64,000 nucleotides of DNA from Vogesella sp. XCS3 (GTDB taxonomy: Bacteria; Pseudomonadota; Gammaproteobacteria; Burkholderiales; Chromobacteriaceae): NCBI RefSeq assembly GCF_020616155.1, contig NZ_CP085530.1, positions 1,989,001 through 2,053,000 of the forward strand. The letters run 5' to 3'. Shown here one piece after another: positions 1-8,196 of this stretch. Below the pieces are notes generated by a model. It did no database searches. It saw only the letters and a list, made by a program, of their open reading frames with translations, and was not told where the DNA came from. Made by a program: the position numbers and the translations under genes. Each line of letters begins with the position of its first letter. Position 1 is the first letter of the stretch.

Positions 1-3
1 CAT
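1..3 (-). CDS. dppF: Start codon of dppF (rest outside window)
   Basis: On the minus strand a strong ribosome binding site AAGGAGG (bases 14-8) lies four bases before an ATG at 3-1. This ATG overlaps the expected stop of dppD. In peptide importers the second ATPase (DppF) follows DppD in this arrangement, so this is most likely its start. Only the start codon is in the window, so the identity is inferred from context. Confidence 0.6.
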
Positions 4-974
4 GAGGCCTCCTTATCGAACAGCGGGTAGAAGCAACGCACGGCGCCGTGCGGGTGCGGGGTAATGGCCGGGCGCTCGTCACGGCAGCGCGGCTGCACGT
101 GCGGGCAGCGCGGGCTCAGCAGGCAGCCTTTGGGGCGGTCGTACTGGCCGGGCACAATGCCGGGCAGCGTAGACAAACGATGCGCGCCTTTGCTGTGCTC
201 GGGGATGGACGACAACAAGGCATGGGTGTACGGGTGTACCGGCTGGCGGAACAGCTGCGGCACCACGCCTTCTTCGGCCACCTGGCCGGCGTACATCACC
301 GCCACGCGGTGTGCTACCTCGGCAATCACTGCCAGATCGTGGGTGATCATCAGCAGCGCCATATTGCGCTCTTTTTGCAGGTTCACCAGCAGGTCCATGA
401 TCTGGGCCTGGATGGTCACGTCCAGCGCGGTAGTCGGCTCGTCGGCGATCAGCAGCTTGGGGTTACAGGCCAGTGCCACGGCAATCATCACACGCTGGCT
501 CATACCGCCGGACAGCTGGTGCGGGTAGGCTTCCAGCCGGCTCTTGGGCGCCGGGATCTCTACCAGCTCCATCAGCTCCAGCGCGCGGGCTTTCAGCTCG
601 GCGCCACGCAGGCCCTGGTGGACTTTCAGTACCTCCATGATCTGGTAACCCACGGTGTAGCTGGGGTTAAGCGAGGTCATCGGGTCCTGGAAGATCATGG
701 CGATATCTTTGCCCACGATCTTGCGGCGCTCTTTGGCGCTGATGGTGAGCAGGTTCTTGCCGTCAAACTCCAGCTGGTCGGCCACGATGCGGCCCTGCCC
801 TTCCAGCAGGCCCATCATGGCCATCATGGTCACCGACTTGCCCGAGCCGGACTCGCCGACAATGCCCACGATCTCGCCCTGGTTGACGGTCAGATCCAGG
901 CCTTCTACTGCGCGGAAAGGGTTGGCCGCATTGCCAAACTCTACCGACAGGTTCTTGATTTGCAACAGACTCAT
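1..974 (-). CDS. dppD: Dipeptide/oligopeptide ABC transporter ATP-binding protein DppD (stop just outside window)
   Basis: This is one of the two cytoplasmic ATPases that power a peptide importer. About 324 codons are present, close to the usual DppD length. The start is the ATG at 974, ten bases after the dppC stop. Translating the minus strand gives a Walker A motif GESGSGKS, a Q-loop FQDP, the ABC signature LSGGM, a Walker B run [12 protein letters not shown] and the H-loop THD. The C-terminal part matches the oligopeptide/dipeptide (oligo_HPY) extension, with cysteines in [10 protein letters not shown] and VRCFYP. The frame is still open at base 3; a TGA overlapping the ATG of the next gene (ATGA) is expected one base beyond the window. 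Family assignment is firm; peptide specificity is inferred. Confidence 0.93.
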   Translation of the reverse strand, partial: MSLLQIKNLSVEFGNAANPFRAVEGLDLTVNQGEIVGIVGESGSGKSVTMMAMMGLLEGQGRIVADQLEFDGKNLLTISAKERRKIVGKDIAMIFQDPMTSLNPSYTVGYQIMEVLKVHQGLRGAELKARALELMELVEIPAPKSRLEAYPHQLSGGMSQRVMIAVALACNPKLLIADEPTTALDVTIQAQIMDLLVNLQKERNMALLMITHDLAVIAEVAHRVAVMYAGQVAEEGVVPQLFRQPVHPYTHALLSSIPEHSKGAHRLSTLPGIVPGQYDRPKGCLLSPRCPHVQPRCRDERPAITPHPHGAVRCFYPLFDKEAS

Positions 975-983
975 GATTTCCCC

Positions 984-1907
984 TTACGCCGCGCGCTTCA
1001 TTTTCGGGTCCAGCGCGTCACGCAGGCCATCACCCATCAGGTTGATCGACAGCACGGCCAGCAGAATGGTGAGGCCAGGCATCAGCACTACCCACCAGGC
1101 GCTGGTCATGTAATCACGCGCGCTGGACAGCATGGTGCCCCACTCAGGGGTAGGCGGCTGTACGCCCATGCCCAAAAAGCCCAGTGCCGAGATTTCCAGA
1201 ATGGCAGCAGAGAAGCTCATGGTGGCGTGCACGATCAGCGGTGCCATGCAGTTGGGCAGCACGGTGACGAACATCAGGCGCAGCAGGCCGGCGCCGGATA
1301 CACGTGCAGCGGTCACGTAGTCGCGGTTCAGCTCGGTCATGGCCGAGGCGCGCGTCAGGCGTACATAGCCTGGCAGGCCCACCACGGCGATGGCGATCAT
1401 GGCGTTTACCAGACCAGGCCCCAGAATGGCCATGATGGCGATGGCCAGCAGCAGCGATGGCAGTGCCATCATGATATCCATCAGGCGCATGATCAGGCCG
1501 CCCATCACTTTGGGGAAAAATGCGGCCAACAGGCCCAGGATCACGCCTGGCACCAGCGACAGCAATACCGAGATCAGGCTGATCAGCAGCGACATCTGCG
1601 CGCCGTGGAACAGGCGCGCCATGATGTCACGACCCAGCTCGTCGGTACCCAGCAGGAACTGGCTGCTGCCCCCCTGCGCCCACGATGGCGGGGTCAACAG
1701 GTGGTCGCGGTACTGTTCCAGCGGGTCGTGCGGCGAAATCAGGCCGGCAAACAGTGCACAGAACAGCACGATGGACATAAAGACCAGGCCAGCAACTGCG
1801 CCTTTGTTCTGGCTAAAGCTCTGCCAGAACTCCTTGAATGGCGACGGGTAAGTCAGTGCCGGGTCATCGTTGGCCGCAAGCTGCGGCGATGTATTCACAT
1901 TAGCCAT
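984..1907 (-). CDS. dppC: Peptide ABC transporter permease DppC
   Basis: This 307-residue inner-membrane permease is one of the two channel subunits of the peptide importer. It has a soluble N-terminus, a first membrane segment near residues 35-57 (GAVAGLVFMSIVLFCALFAG), then a BPD_transp_1 domain with about five more helices. The EAA-type loop that docks on the ATPase is visible around RLTRASAMTELNRDYVTAARVSGAG. It lies 12 bases after dppB and 9 bases before dppD, so the three are one operon. One copy of the GTTGGCCGCA decamer (1869-1878) sits near its 5' end, encoding Ala-Ala-Asn. Confidence 0.95.
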   Translation of the reverse strand: MANVNTSPQLAANDDPALTYPSPFKEFWQSFSQNKGAVAGLVFMSIVLFCALFAGLISPHDPLEQYRDHLLTPPSWAQGGSSQFLLGTDELGRDIMARLFHGAQMSLLISLISVLLSLVPGVILGLLAAFFPKVMGGLIMRLMDIMMALPSLLLAIAIMAILGPGLVNAMIAIAVVGLPGYVRLTRASAMTELNRDYVTAARVSGAGLLRLMFVTVLPNCMAPLIVHATMSFSAAILEISALGFLGMGVQPPTPEWGTMLSSARDYMTSAWWVVLMPGLTILLAVLSINLMGDGLRDALDPKMKRAA

Positions 1908-1919
1908 GTTTCTACCTGC

Positions 1920-2948
1920 TTATTTGGCGTGACGGATGCGCGGGTTGGCGATGCCGTACAGGATGTCGACGACGAAGTTGGTGAGAATCACCAGCGTGGC
2001 CACAATCAGGATGCCGTTTTGCACCACCGGGTAATCGCGGCGGCCGATCGCTTCGATCAGCCATTTGCCGATGCCGGGCCAGGAGAAGATGGTTTCGGTC
2101 AGCACCGCGCCACCCATCAGCGTGCCCACTTGCAAGCCGATCACGGTCAGTACCGGAATCAGCGCGTTACGCAGGGTGTGGATGAAGATCACGCGGGCCG
2201 GCGACAGGCCTTTGGCGCGGGCGGTACGTACGTAGTCTTCGCGCAGCACCTCCAGCATGGACGAACGCGTCATCCGCGCAATGGTGGCCAGCGGGATGGT
2301 ACCCAGCACCACGGTCGGCAGAATCAGGTGCATCACGGCGTCCTTGAAGGCACCGGCGTTGATATCCGGGTCGGCCACCTGGGCACGCCAGGCGTCGATC
2401 AGCATGAAGCCGGTTTGCGGCTGCACGTCGAACATCAGGTCGATGCGGCCCGATACCGGCGTCCAGCCCAGGAATACCGAGAAGAACATGACCGCCAGCA
2501 AGCCCCACACGAAGATAGGCATGGAAAAGCCGGTAAGCGACAAGCCCATTACGCCATGGTCAAACATGGAGCCGCGCTTGATGGCAGCGACCACGCCCGC
2601 CAGCAGGCCGAAGACGGTAGCAAACACCAGCGCACAGAGCGCAAGCTCGAGCGTGGCAGGAAACAGGGTGGTGAATTCTTTCCACACGCTTTCCTGCGTC
2701 TTGAGCGAGGCGCCCAGATCACCATGGAACAGCTTGGAAACGTAGTCGAAGTACTGCACGTACAGCGGCTGGTCCAGGCCCAGACGCTTCATGGCCGCGG
2801 CGTGCATGACCGGGTCCAGCGTGCGCTCGCCCACCATGACTTCAATGGGGTCACCAGGAATCATGCGGATAAGCGCAAAAGTAATCAGCGTAATGCCGAA
2901 GAAGGTGGGAATCAGTACACCCAGCCTGCGCAGAATGAATGAAAACAT
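1920..2948 (-). CDS. dppB: Peptide ABC transporter permease DppB
   Basis: This 342-residue inner-membrane permease is the partner of DppC. The N-terminus MFSFILRRLGVLIPTFFGITLITF is the classic DppB/OppB first helix, followed by the family loop MIPGDP. Further helices and the EAA loop (SMLEVLREDYVRTARAKGL) follow. It is the first permease gene after dppA, from which it is separated by 323 bases holding stem-loops. DppA is normally needed in excess over the membrane complex, so the hairpins probably set that ratio (inference). Confidence 0.95.
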   Translation of the reverse strand: MFSFILRRLGVLIPTFFGITLITFALIRMIPGDPIEVMVGERTLDPVMHAAAMKRLGLDQPLYVQYFDYVSKLFHGDLGASLKTQESVWKEFTTLFPATLELALCALVFATVFGLLAGVVAAIKRGSMFDHGVMGLSLTGFSMPIFVWGLLAVMFFSVFLGWTPVSGRIDLMFDVQPQTGFMLIDAWRAQVADPDINAGAFKDAVMHLILPTVVLGTIPLATIARMTRSSMLEVLREDYVRTARAKGLSPARVIFIHTLRNALIPVLTVIGLQVGTLMGGAVLTETIFSWPGIGKWLIEAIGRRDYPVVQNGILIVATLVILTNFVVDILYGIANPRIRHAK

Positions 2949-3271
2949 GTTGAATGAGTCTCCCGTGCATGCCCTTGTGAGGCACGACGTGTACAGCCAG
3001 AAAACGCAGACAAACGGGAAACCATCAGAAGAACAGCAGAAGGGAGGGGTGCCGGGCAGCTTGCAACTGAACCACCCACCTATACCAGCAACAAGGCCGC
3101 CACGGCAGAGCGCACTTTAGCCATGCCCTGCCATTGTCACCTTGATACAGATCAACCCACCATAACTAACCGACTCGATAGTTTCCGTTTGCATAAACGG
3201 CTCGCCAATGAGCAAACAAGGAGGCCGAAGCCTCCTTGTGCCTGACAGGGGCCTAAGCCCCGCTGATCAGC
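2949..3271 (-). other. Intergenic dppA-dppB region with two stem-loops
   Basis: There is no gene in these 323 bases. Two hairpins lie close to the dppA stop: GGGGC-CTAA-GCCCC at 3248-3261 and a 10-bp stem with loop CGAA at 3216-3239. The remaining 270 bases show no convincing ORF or promoter. Confidence 0.6.
3216..3239 (-). terminator. Stem-loop after dppA (attenuator or mRNA-stabilising hairpin)
   Basis: The stem ACAAGGAGGC pairs perfectly with GCCTCCTTGT around a CGAA loop. On the minus strand it lies about 35 bases after the dppA stop and is followed by TTGCTC rather than a clean U-run. It therefore looks more like a partial terminator or a 3'-end stabiliser that raises dppA over dppBCD. 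Confidence 0.65.
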
Positions 3272-4864
3272 TTACTTGACGCTAACACCTGCAAAGGAAT
3301 AGTCGCCGAACGGGCTGATCTTGAAGCCGTTCACTTCTTTGCGCATCGGCTGGTTCACAGTCGAGTGGGCGATGGTGGACCATGGCAGATCTTTCTTGAA
3401 GATCTCCTGGGCTTTCTGGTACAGCGCAGTACGCTCTTTCAGATCGGTGCTCTTACGTGCTTTCAGCACGGCAGCATCGAAGTCTTTGTTGCAGTAACGC
3501 GCGTAGTTGGAGCCGCCCACTGCTTCGCAGGTCAGCAGCACGCCCAGGAAGTTGTCCGGGCTGGCGTAGTCGCCGGTCCAGCCGATCAGGCCGGTGTCGT
3601 GCTCGCCGTTCTTCATGCGCTTCAGGTACTCGCCCCACTCGTAAGTGGTGATCTTGGCTTTCACGCCGATCTTGGCCCAGTCGGACTGGATCATTTCGGC
3701 CATCAGCTTGGCGTTCGGGTTGTACGGGCGTTGCACCGGCATAGCCCACAGGGTGATTTCAAAGCCGTTCGGGTAGCCGGCTTTGGCCAGCAGGGCCTTG
3801 GCTTTGGCTACATCTACCGCAGGGTTACGCAGCTTGTTGTTGTACGACCACAGGGAAGCCGGGAACGGGTTGGCCGCTTCCTGGCCTTGGCCTTGGTATA
3901 CCGCATCGATGATGGCTTTGCGGTTGATGGCCATGTCCAGAGCCTGACGCACTTCCAGCTTCTTCAGCAGTGGCTTCTCGGTGTTGTACGACAGGTAGCC
4001 AATGTTGAAGCCTGGTGCCGTGGTCACTTTCAGCGCCGGGTCGGTTTTCATGCCGGCCAGGTCTTGTGGCTTCGGATAGGACATGATGTGGCACTCGCCA
4101 GCTTTCAGCTTCTGGGCGCGTACCGAGGCGTCGGTGGTGATGGCGAAAATCAGGTTATCAACTTGAACGTCGCCTTTTTTCCAGTACTGCTTGTTAGCCT
4201 TGTAACGGATCTGGGCGTCTTTCTGGTAGCGCACCAGAATGAACGGGCCGGTACCGACTGGCTGCTGGTTGATCTGGGCAGCTTTGCCTTCTTTCAGCAG
4301 TTTGTCAGCGTATTCGGCAGACTGGATGGACGCAAACGGCATGGCAACTTTGGCCAGCAGGTCGGCGTCCGGATCTTTCAGGGTGAACTTGACGGTATTG
4401 GCGTCAACTTTCTCTACCTTCACGATGTTGGCGTCCAGGCCGGTATCGGAAGCGTACGGGAATTCAACCGGGTAGGCTTTGTTGAACGGGTGGTTCTTGT
4501 CAACCATGCGGCTAAAGCTGAATACCACGTCGTCGGCAGTGAAATCACGGCTAGGCGTGAAGTACTCGGTAGTGTGGAACTTCACACCCTTGCGCAGCTT
4601 GAAGGTGTATTCCTTGCCATCGGCAGACACGGACCAGGATTCGGCCAGGCCAGGGATGGTCTTGGTCGAACCTTTTTCAAATTCAACCAGACGGTTGAAC
4701 ATGGCGTGACCTGCGGCGTCGAATGTGGAACCGCCGGTGTACTGCGCAGAATCGAAGCCTTCAGGGCTGGCTTCGGAGCAGTAAATCAGGGTGCCGGCAG
4801 CGTGGGCGGCGGTAGCAGCGGCGGTCAGGCCGGCTGCGAACAGCAAATGTTTGGCAACTCGCAT
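3272..4864 (-). CDS. dppA: Periplasmic dipeptide-binding protein DppA
   Basis: This solute-binding protein (SBP family 5) captures peptides in the periplasm for DppBCDF. The start is the ATG at 4864, giving 530 residues, because MRVAKHLLFAAGLTAAATA followed by AHA-AG is a clean signal peptide; longer in-frame starts would bury it. The mature protein has the SBP_bac_5 layout, including the YCSEASPEGFD start and GTGPFILVRYQKDAQIRYKA. It is the first gene of the dpp operon and is divergent from a LysR gene. DppA could also bind haem precursors or other small peptides, as its relatives do; the sequence does not decide this. Confidence 0.94.
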   Translation of the reverse strand: MRVAKHLLFAAGLTAAATAAHAAGTLIYCSEASPEGFDSAQYTGGSTFDAAGHAMFNRLVEFEKGSTKTIPGLAESWSVSADGKEYTFKLRKGVKFHTTEYFTPSRDFTADDVVFSFSRMVDKNHPFNKAYPVEFPYASDTGLDANIVKVEKVDANTVKFTLKDPDADLLAKVAMPFASIQSAEYADKLLKEGKAAQINQQPVGTGPFILVRYQKDAQIRYKANKQYWKKGDVQVDNLIFAITTDASVRAQKLKAGECHIMSYPKPQDLAGMKTDPALKVTTAPGFNIGYLSYNTEKPLLKKLEVRQALDMAINRKAIIDAVYQGQGQEAANPFPASLWSYNNKLRNPAVDVAKAKALLAKAGYPNGFEITLWAMPVQRPYNPNAKLMAEMIQSDWAKIGVKAKITTYEWGEYLKRMKNGEHDTGLIGWTGDYASPDNFLGVLLTCEAVGGSNYARYCNKDFDAAVLKARKSTDLKERTALYQKAQEIFKKDLPWSTIAHSTVNQPMRKEVNGFKISPFGDYSFAGVSVK

Positions 4865-5281
4865 GGTTTCTCTATTCCCTATTTCTACTTTGATGGAAGT
4901 GATGCTCGGGCATCGCACGTCATGACAATGCAAACGCCGTGCCGGTTTATCGTTAGCCCCGGACGTATACATTATGCAACGCACTAAAACGCCAACAAGT
5001 CTTGCTTGTTATTTTTCACCACAAAGCCAGAGCTTGGCAGCGCGATTGTTGTGTTTTAGGCGCTTTCCTGCTGCAAAACACGCTTTCTGATGGCGTGCTG
5101 TTGCACCAAGTGTAGACAGACTGCAGCTCAAGCTGTCGGACAGTGTCCATGTCCGATCGCGGCTGAGTATTTCACAGCATGAATATCACATCCACTGAGG
5201 AAAATTGATGTTCTATGTGATTTTGTTATAGCCTAAGTTCTACCTGCCATCTGCGGCCAACCTCGCCCTACCCAAACAAAA
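4865..5281. promoter_or_regulatory. Divergent control region between dppA and the LysR gene
   Basis: These 417 bases separate dppA (minus) from the LysR gene (plus). For the LysR gene a plausible promoter is TTGATG (5205-5210), 16 bases, then TATAGC (5227-5232). For dppA an AT-rich stretch near 4965-5005 could hold a promoter, but no single pair of boxes is convincing. One copy of the repeated decamer (TGCGGCCAAC, 5252-5261) lies in the LysR 5' leader. No ORF is supported. Confidence 0.5.
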
Positions 5282-6208
5282 ATGATTCGTTTTCGACAGA
5301 TAGAGGCATTTCGTTGCCTGATGAGCTGTGGCACCACGGTAGCGGCCGCGCGGCGCATGCACATCACCCAGCCCGCCATCAGCCGGCTGATCGCCGACCT
5401 GGAAGATGATCTGGGCTTCCGGCTATTCAATCGTGCCAAAGGCCGGCTGGAGCCCACCACCGCCGCCATCCGTTTCCAGCGCGCGGTGGAAGAAAATTTT
5501 CTGGGGCTGGAGCGGCTGCGCCAGGTGGCAGAAACCATCCGCAACGAGGAAAACGAAGGCCTGGCCATTGCCTGCATGCCAGTGCTGTCCACCAGCCTGC
5601 TGCCACAGATCCTGAAAGAATTTTTCAAGCTGCGCCCTGATGTACCGGTACGCATCGACACCGTCGGCAACGCCGAAGTCACGGTAAAACTGCAAGACCT
5701 GAAGGTGGATGTAGCCATCAGCCTGGCCTTCCCCGCCATTGCCGGCATCGAGGTAGAACCGCTACTGGAAGCCGACGTACTGTGCGCGCTACCGGCTGGC
5801 CACCCGCTGGCCGAACGGGATTTCATCACGCCGCAAGATCTGGCCGATGAAATCGTGATCGGCTGGATGCCCAACTACCCGCTGAGCCAGAACCAGGAAC
5901 AAAAGTATTTTGGCCACGCCGGGGTGTCGCCACGCTACAACATTCGCACCCACGCCTCGCACACCCGCTACGCCATGGTAGCCAACGGCTTTGGCGTGTC
6001 GATCGTGGAACCGTTTGCCAGCGAGCTATGGGCCACGCAAGGGGTGGTAACGCGCCCGTACCTGACCCCGGCCAAACACGAATACGTGCTGGCCTACCCG
6101 TCCAGTGGTAGCCGGTCGGCTATCCTGCAAGATTTCCGCCTGGCTACGCTACGGGTGGTCAACGACCCCGAGCGGGTGCCCTGGGGTCGCGCGCTGACAC
6201 AAGCATAG
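5282..6208 (+). CDS. LysR-family transcriptional regulator
   Basis: This 308-residue protein has the LysR architecture. A winged helix-turn-helix occupies about residues 3-62 (RQIEAFRCLMSCGTTVAAAR, ITQPAISRLIADLEDDLGF). A periplasmic-binding-like effector domain covers about 90-295. Its divergent position next to dppA suggests that it controls the dpp operon, as LysR proteins usually regulate the divergent neighbour. No strong Shine-Dalgarno precedes the ATG. Close relatives regulate many different pathways, so the effector is unknown. A bidirectional terminator follows. Confidence 0.88.
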   Translation: MIRFRQIEAFRCLMSCGTTVAAARRMHITQPAISRLIADLEDDLGFRLFNRAKGRLEPTTAAIRFQRAVEENFLGLERLRQVAETIRNEENEGLAIACMPVLSTSLLPQILKEFFKLRPDVPVRIDTVGNAEVTVKLQDLKVDVAISLAFPAIAGIEVEPLLEADVLCALPAGHPLAERDFITPQDLADEIVIGWMPNYPLSQNQEQKYFGHAGVSPRYNIRTHASHTRYAMVANGFGVSIVEPFASELWATQGVVTRPYLTPAKHEYVLAYPSSGSRSAILQDFRLATLRVVNDPERVPWGRALTQA

Positions 6209-6236
6209 AAAAAGGCGCCATACATGGCGCCTTTTT
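6209..6236. terminator. Bidirectional intrinsic terminator
   Basis: A 12-bp perfect stem, AAAAAGGCGCCA / TGGCGCCTTTTT with loop TACA, begins right after the LysR stop. It has T-runs on both strands, so it can end the LysR transcript and the convergent FabH-like transcript. Confidence 0.92.
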
Positions 6237-6261
6237 AAATTTGCCCGGCCTGCGGCCAAGC

Positions 6262-7383
6262 TTAGCGTTTGCGCAGGATCACCGAGCCTACCGAGTAACC
6301 GGCGCCAAACGACGACAGCACGCCGATGTCGCCGCTTTGCAGGTCGACGTGGTGCAGGTGCAGGGCAATCACGCTACCGGCGGAGCTGGTATTGGCATAG
6401 CTGTCCAGAATCACCGGCGCTTCGCTGCCTTCGGCGTCGCGGCCCAGTACGCGGCGGGCGATCAGCTGGTTCATCGACAGGTTGGCCTGGTGCAGCCAGA
6501 AACGCTTCACGCCTTGCGGCTCAATGCCGTTGGCCTGCAGGTGCGCCACGATATGTTCCCCTACCATCGGGCACACTTCCTTGAATACCTTGCGGCCTTG
6601 CTGCACAAATAGCTTGTCCAGCTGGCCGATACCGCTTTCGTCGCAACGGTTCAGGAAGCCGAAGTTGTTGCGGATGTTATTGGAGAACACGGTAGCCAGC
6701 TTGCAGCCCAGCACCTCGAACACCTTGGCCGCAGTAGCGGTGTCGGCCGCTTCCAGTACCACGGCGGTGCAGGCATCGCCGAAGATGAAGTGGCTGTCGC
6801 GGTCGCGGAAGTTCAGGTGGGCCGAGCAGATTTCCGGGTTCACCATCAGTACCGCACGCGCCTGGCCGGCGGCGATGGCGTTAACGGCGGTCTGGATGCC
6901 GAAAGTCGCCGACGAGCAGGCCACGTTCATATCGAAAGCGTAACCATTGATGCCCAGTGCCTGCTGCACCTCGATAGACACTGCCGGGTACGGGCGCTGC
7001 ATATTGGAGCAGGCCACGATCACCATATCGATGTCAGCAGCGGTCTTGCCGGCATTGGCCAGCGCCTCGGTAGCCGCAGCCACGGCCATCTCGGCCTGTA
7101 CCGATAGTACGTCGTTGCTGCGCTCTGGCAGGTGCGGTGCCATGCGTGCGGGGTCCAGTACACCACTGGCGTTCATCAGAAAGCGCTGCTTGATGCCGGA
7201 GGCTTTCTCGATGAACTCGGCGCTGGATTCGGCCAGTGCGGCCAACTCGCCACGGGCGATGGCATCCTGGTTTTCTTTATTGAATGCGGCAACGTAGCTA
7301 TTAAAAGCCACCACAAGCTGCTCATTGCTCACCGCGTGCGGCGGGGTAAACAGGCCGGTACCGCTGATCACCACTTTATTCAT
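6262..7383 (-). CDS. FabH-like beta-ketoacyl-ACP synthase III
   Basis: This 373-residue thiolase-fold condensing enzyme probably joins an acyl-CoA or acyl-ACP starter to malonyl-ACP. The catalytic triad of the KAS III family is visible: Cys156 in NVACSSATFG, His298 in WLHQAN and Asn331 in DSYANTSSAG. It is about 50 residues longer than E. coli FabH, with the extra length in the N-terminal third. It stands alone, away from other fab genes, so it may be an accessory KAS III with a longer-chain or specialised starter (inference). A palindrome resembling a PsrA operator lies about 40 bases upstream. Confidence 0.87.
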   Translation of the reverse strand: MNKVVISGTGLFTPPHAVSNEQLVVAFNSYVAAFNKENQDAIARGELAALAESSAEFIEKASGIKQRFLMNASGVLDPARMAPHLPERSNDVLSVQAEMAVAAATEALANAGKTAADIDMVIVACSNMQRPYPAVSIEVQQALGINGYAFDMNVACSSATFGIQTAVNAIAAGQARAVLMVNPEICSAHLNFRDRDSHFIFGDACTAVVLEAADTATAAKVFEVLGCKLATVFSNNIRNNFGFLNRCDESGIGQLDKLFVQQGRKVFKEVCPMVGEHIVAHLQANGIEPQGVKRFWLHQANLSMNQLIARRVLGRDAEGSEAPVILDSYANTSSAGSVIALHLHHVDLQSGDIGVLSSFGAGYSVGSVILRKR

Positions 7384-7423
7384 GGCTGTTCCTTCTGTCT
7401 GGGCAGCACCGCTGCCCGCAATT

Positions 7424-7437
7424 CAAACAAGTGTTTG
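7424..7437. promoter_or_regulatory. PsrA-like operator before the FabH-like gene
   Basis: The sequence CAAACAAGTGTTTG matches the pattern (C/G)AAAC-N4-GTTT(G/C) described for the TetR-family fatty-acid sensor PsrA. It lies just downstream of a TATGAT box on the minus strand, a position typical of repression. A very similar site precedes etfB at 43039-43058. No psrA gene is in the window, so the binding protein is inferred. Confidence 0.5.
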
Positions 7438-7622
7438 CGCGAATCATACACCAAGGCCACCTGGCACGCCGGTTTTCACCCGCAGCCTGTACCGCCATTC
7501 TGGCAAAAAACCCTGTCAAACTAGGTAAATACGGGTAAAATCGTTGCCTCTTCTCGCGGGCGCGCCCCGCCGTCTGCATACCATCGATCTATTTGCTTTT
7601 ACCCTGGAACTTCCTGCCGGCA

Positions 7623-7657
7623 ATACTTGACCAAATTACTCGGGATTGAGTTATAAT
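7623..7657 (+). promoter_or_regulatory. iscR promoter with overlapping type 1 IscR binding site
   Basis: A -35 box TTGACC (7627-7632) and a perfect -10 box TATAAT (7652-7657) are separated by 19 bases. Over the -35 and spacer lies ATACTTGACC-AAATT-ACTCGGGAT (7623-7646). This closely follows the E. coli type 1 IscR site (ATA..TGAC, AT-rich centre, AGTCGG.TAT). This supports autorepression by [2Fe-2S]-IscR. Confidence 0.8.
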
Positions 7658-7686
7658 CCGGTCAACCACTCAGGGAGCCCAAACAC

Positions 7687-8175
7687 ATGCGCTTAACCAC
7701 CAAAGGCCGCTTTGCCGTCACCGCCATGCTGGACCTCGCCCTGCGCGAAGCCAATGGCCCCGTCACGCTGGCCGGTATCAGCGAACGCCAGGGTATCTCC
7801 CTGTCTTACCTGGAGCAGCTTTTCGGTAAACTGCGCCGCGCACAGCTGGTAGACAGTGTACGCGGCCCGGGCGGTGGCTACACCCTGGCCCGCACCATCG
7901 ACGAAATTTCTGTTGCCGATATTATTGTTGCCGTGGATGAACCCGTCGACGCCACCCAGTGCGCCGGCCGTGAAAACTGCCACGACAACCACCGCTGCAT
8001 GACCCATGACCTGTGGACTGACCTGAACGTGACCATCTTCGACTATCTGTCAAAGATCAGTCTGGCCAGCCTGGTGGTCAAGCAGCGCGCCAAAGAAACC
8101 ACTGTAGTACAAGATCAAAGAACCCTGCGTCGCAACAGTACCTGTAGCGAGGCTGTCGCTGGCAACCCTGTGTAA
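7687..8175 (+). CDS. iscR: Fe-S cluster-sensing regulator IscR
   Basis: This 162-residue Rrf2-family regulator represses the isc operon when it carries a [2Fe-2S] cluster. The winged-helix domain fills the N-terminal half (LTTKGRFAVTAMLDLAL ... GPGGGYTLAR). The cluster ligands are all present: Cys92, Cys98, Cys104 and His107, the same spacing as E. coli IscR. It is the first gene of an eight-gene isc operon. Its own promoter carries a matching IscR box, so negative feedback is likely. Confidence 0.97.
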   Translation: MRLTTKGRFAVTAMLDLALREANGPVTLAGISERQGISLSYLEQLFGKLRRAQLVDSVRGPGGGYTLARTIDEISVADIIVAVDEPVDATQCAGRENCHDNHRCMTHDLWTDLNVTIFDYLSKISLASLVVKQRAKETTVVQDQRTLRRNSTCSEAVAGNPV

Positions 8176-8196
8176 GCGACACCTGGAGAACCCGAT

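Larger units (their letters stand above)
7384..7686. promoter_or_regulatory. Divergent control region between the FabH-like gene and iscR
   Basis: This 303-base gap holds the iscR promoter with its IscR box (7623-7657) on the right. On the left it holds the CAAACAAGTGTTTG palindrome and a 5'-leader hairpin (GGGCAGC-ACC-GCTGCCC, 7401-7417) for the FabH-like gene. A TATGAT box for the minus strand is present at 7448-7443. No ORF is supported. Confidence 0.6.

Noticed and set aside
48-2942. A 964-codon open frame on the plus strand opposite dppBCD
   Set aside because: It is antisense to three clear transporter genes, crosses their gaps, and its translation is rich in His, Gln and Arg with no domain. 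Such frames arise from the codon bias of the real genes.
7566-7578. Canonical neisserial DNA uptake sequence
   Set aside because: Only a partial core (GCCGTCTG in CGCCGTCTGCA) was seen. The full ATGCCGTCTGAA was not noticed anywhere, so the repeated decamer is a different motif.
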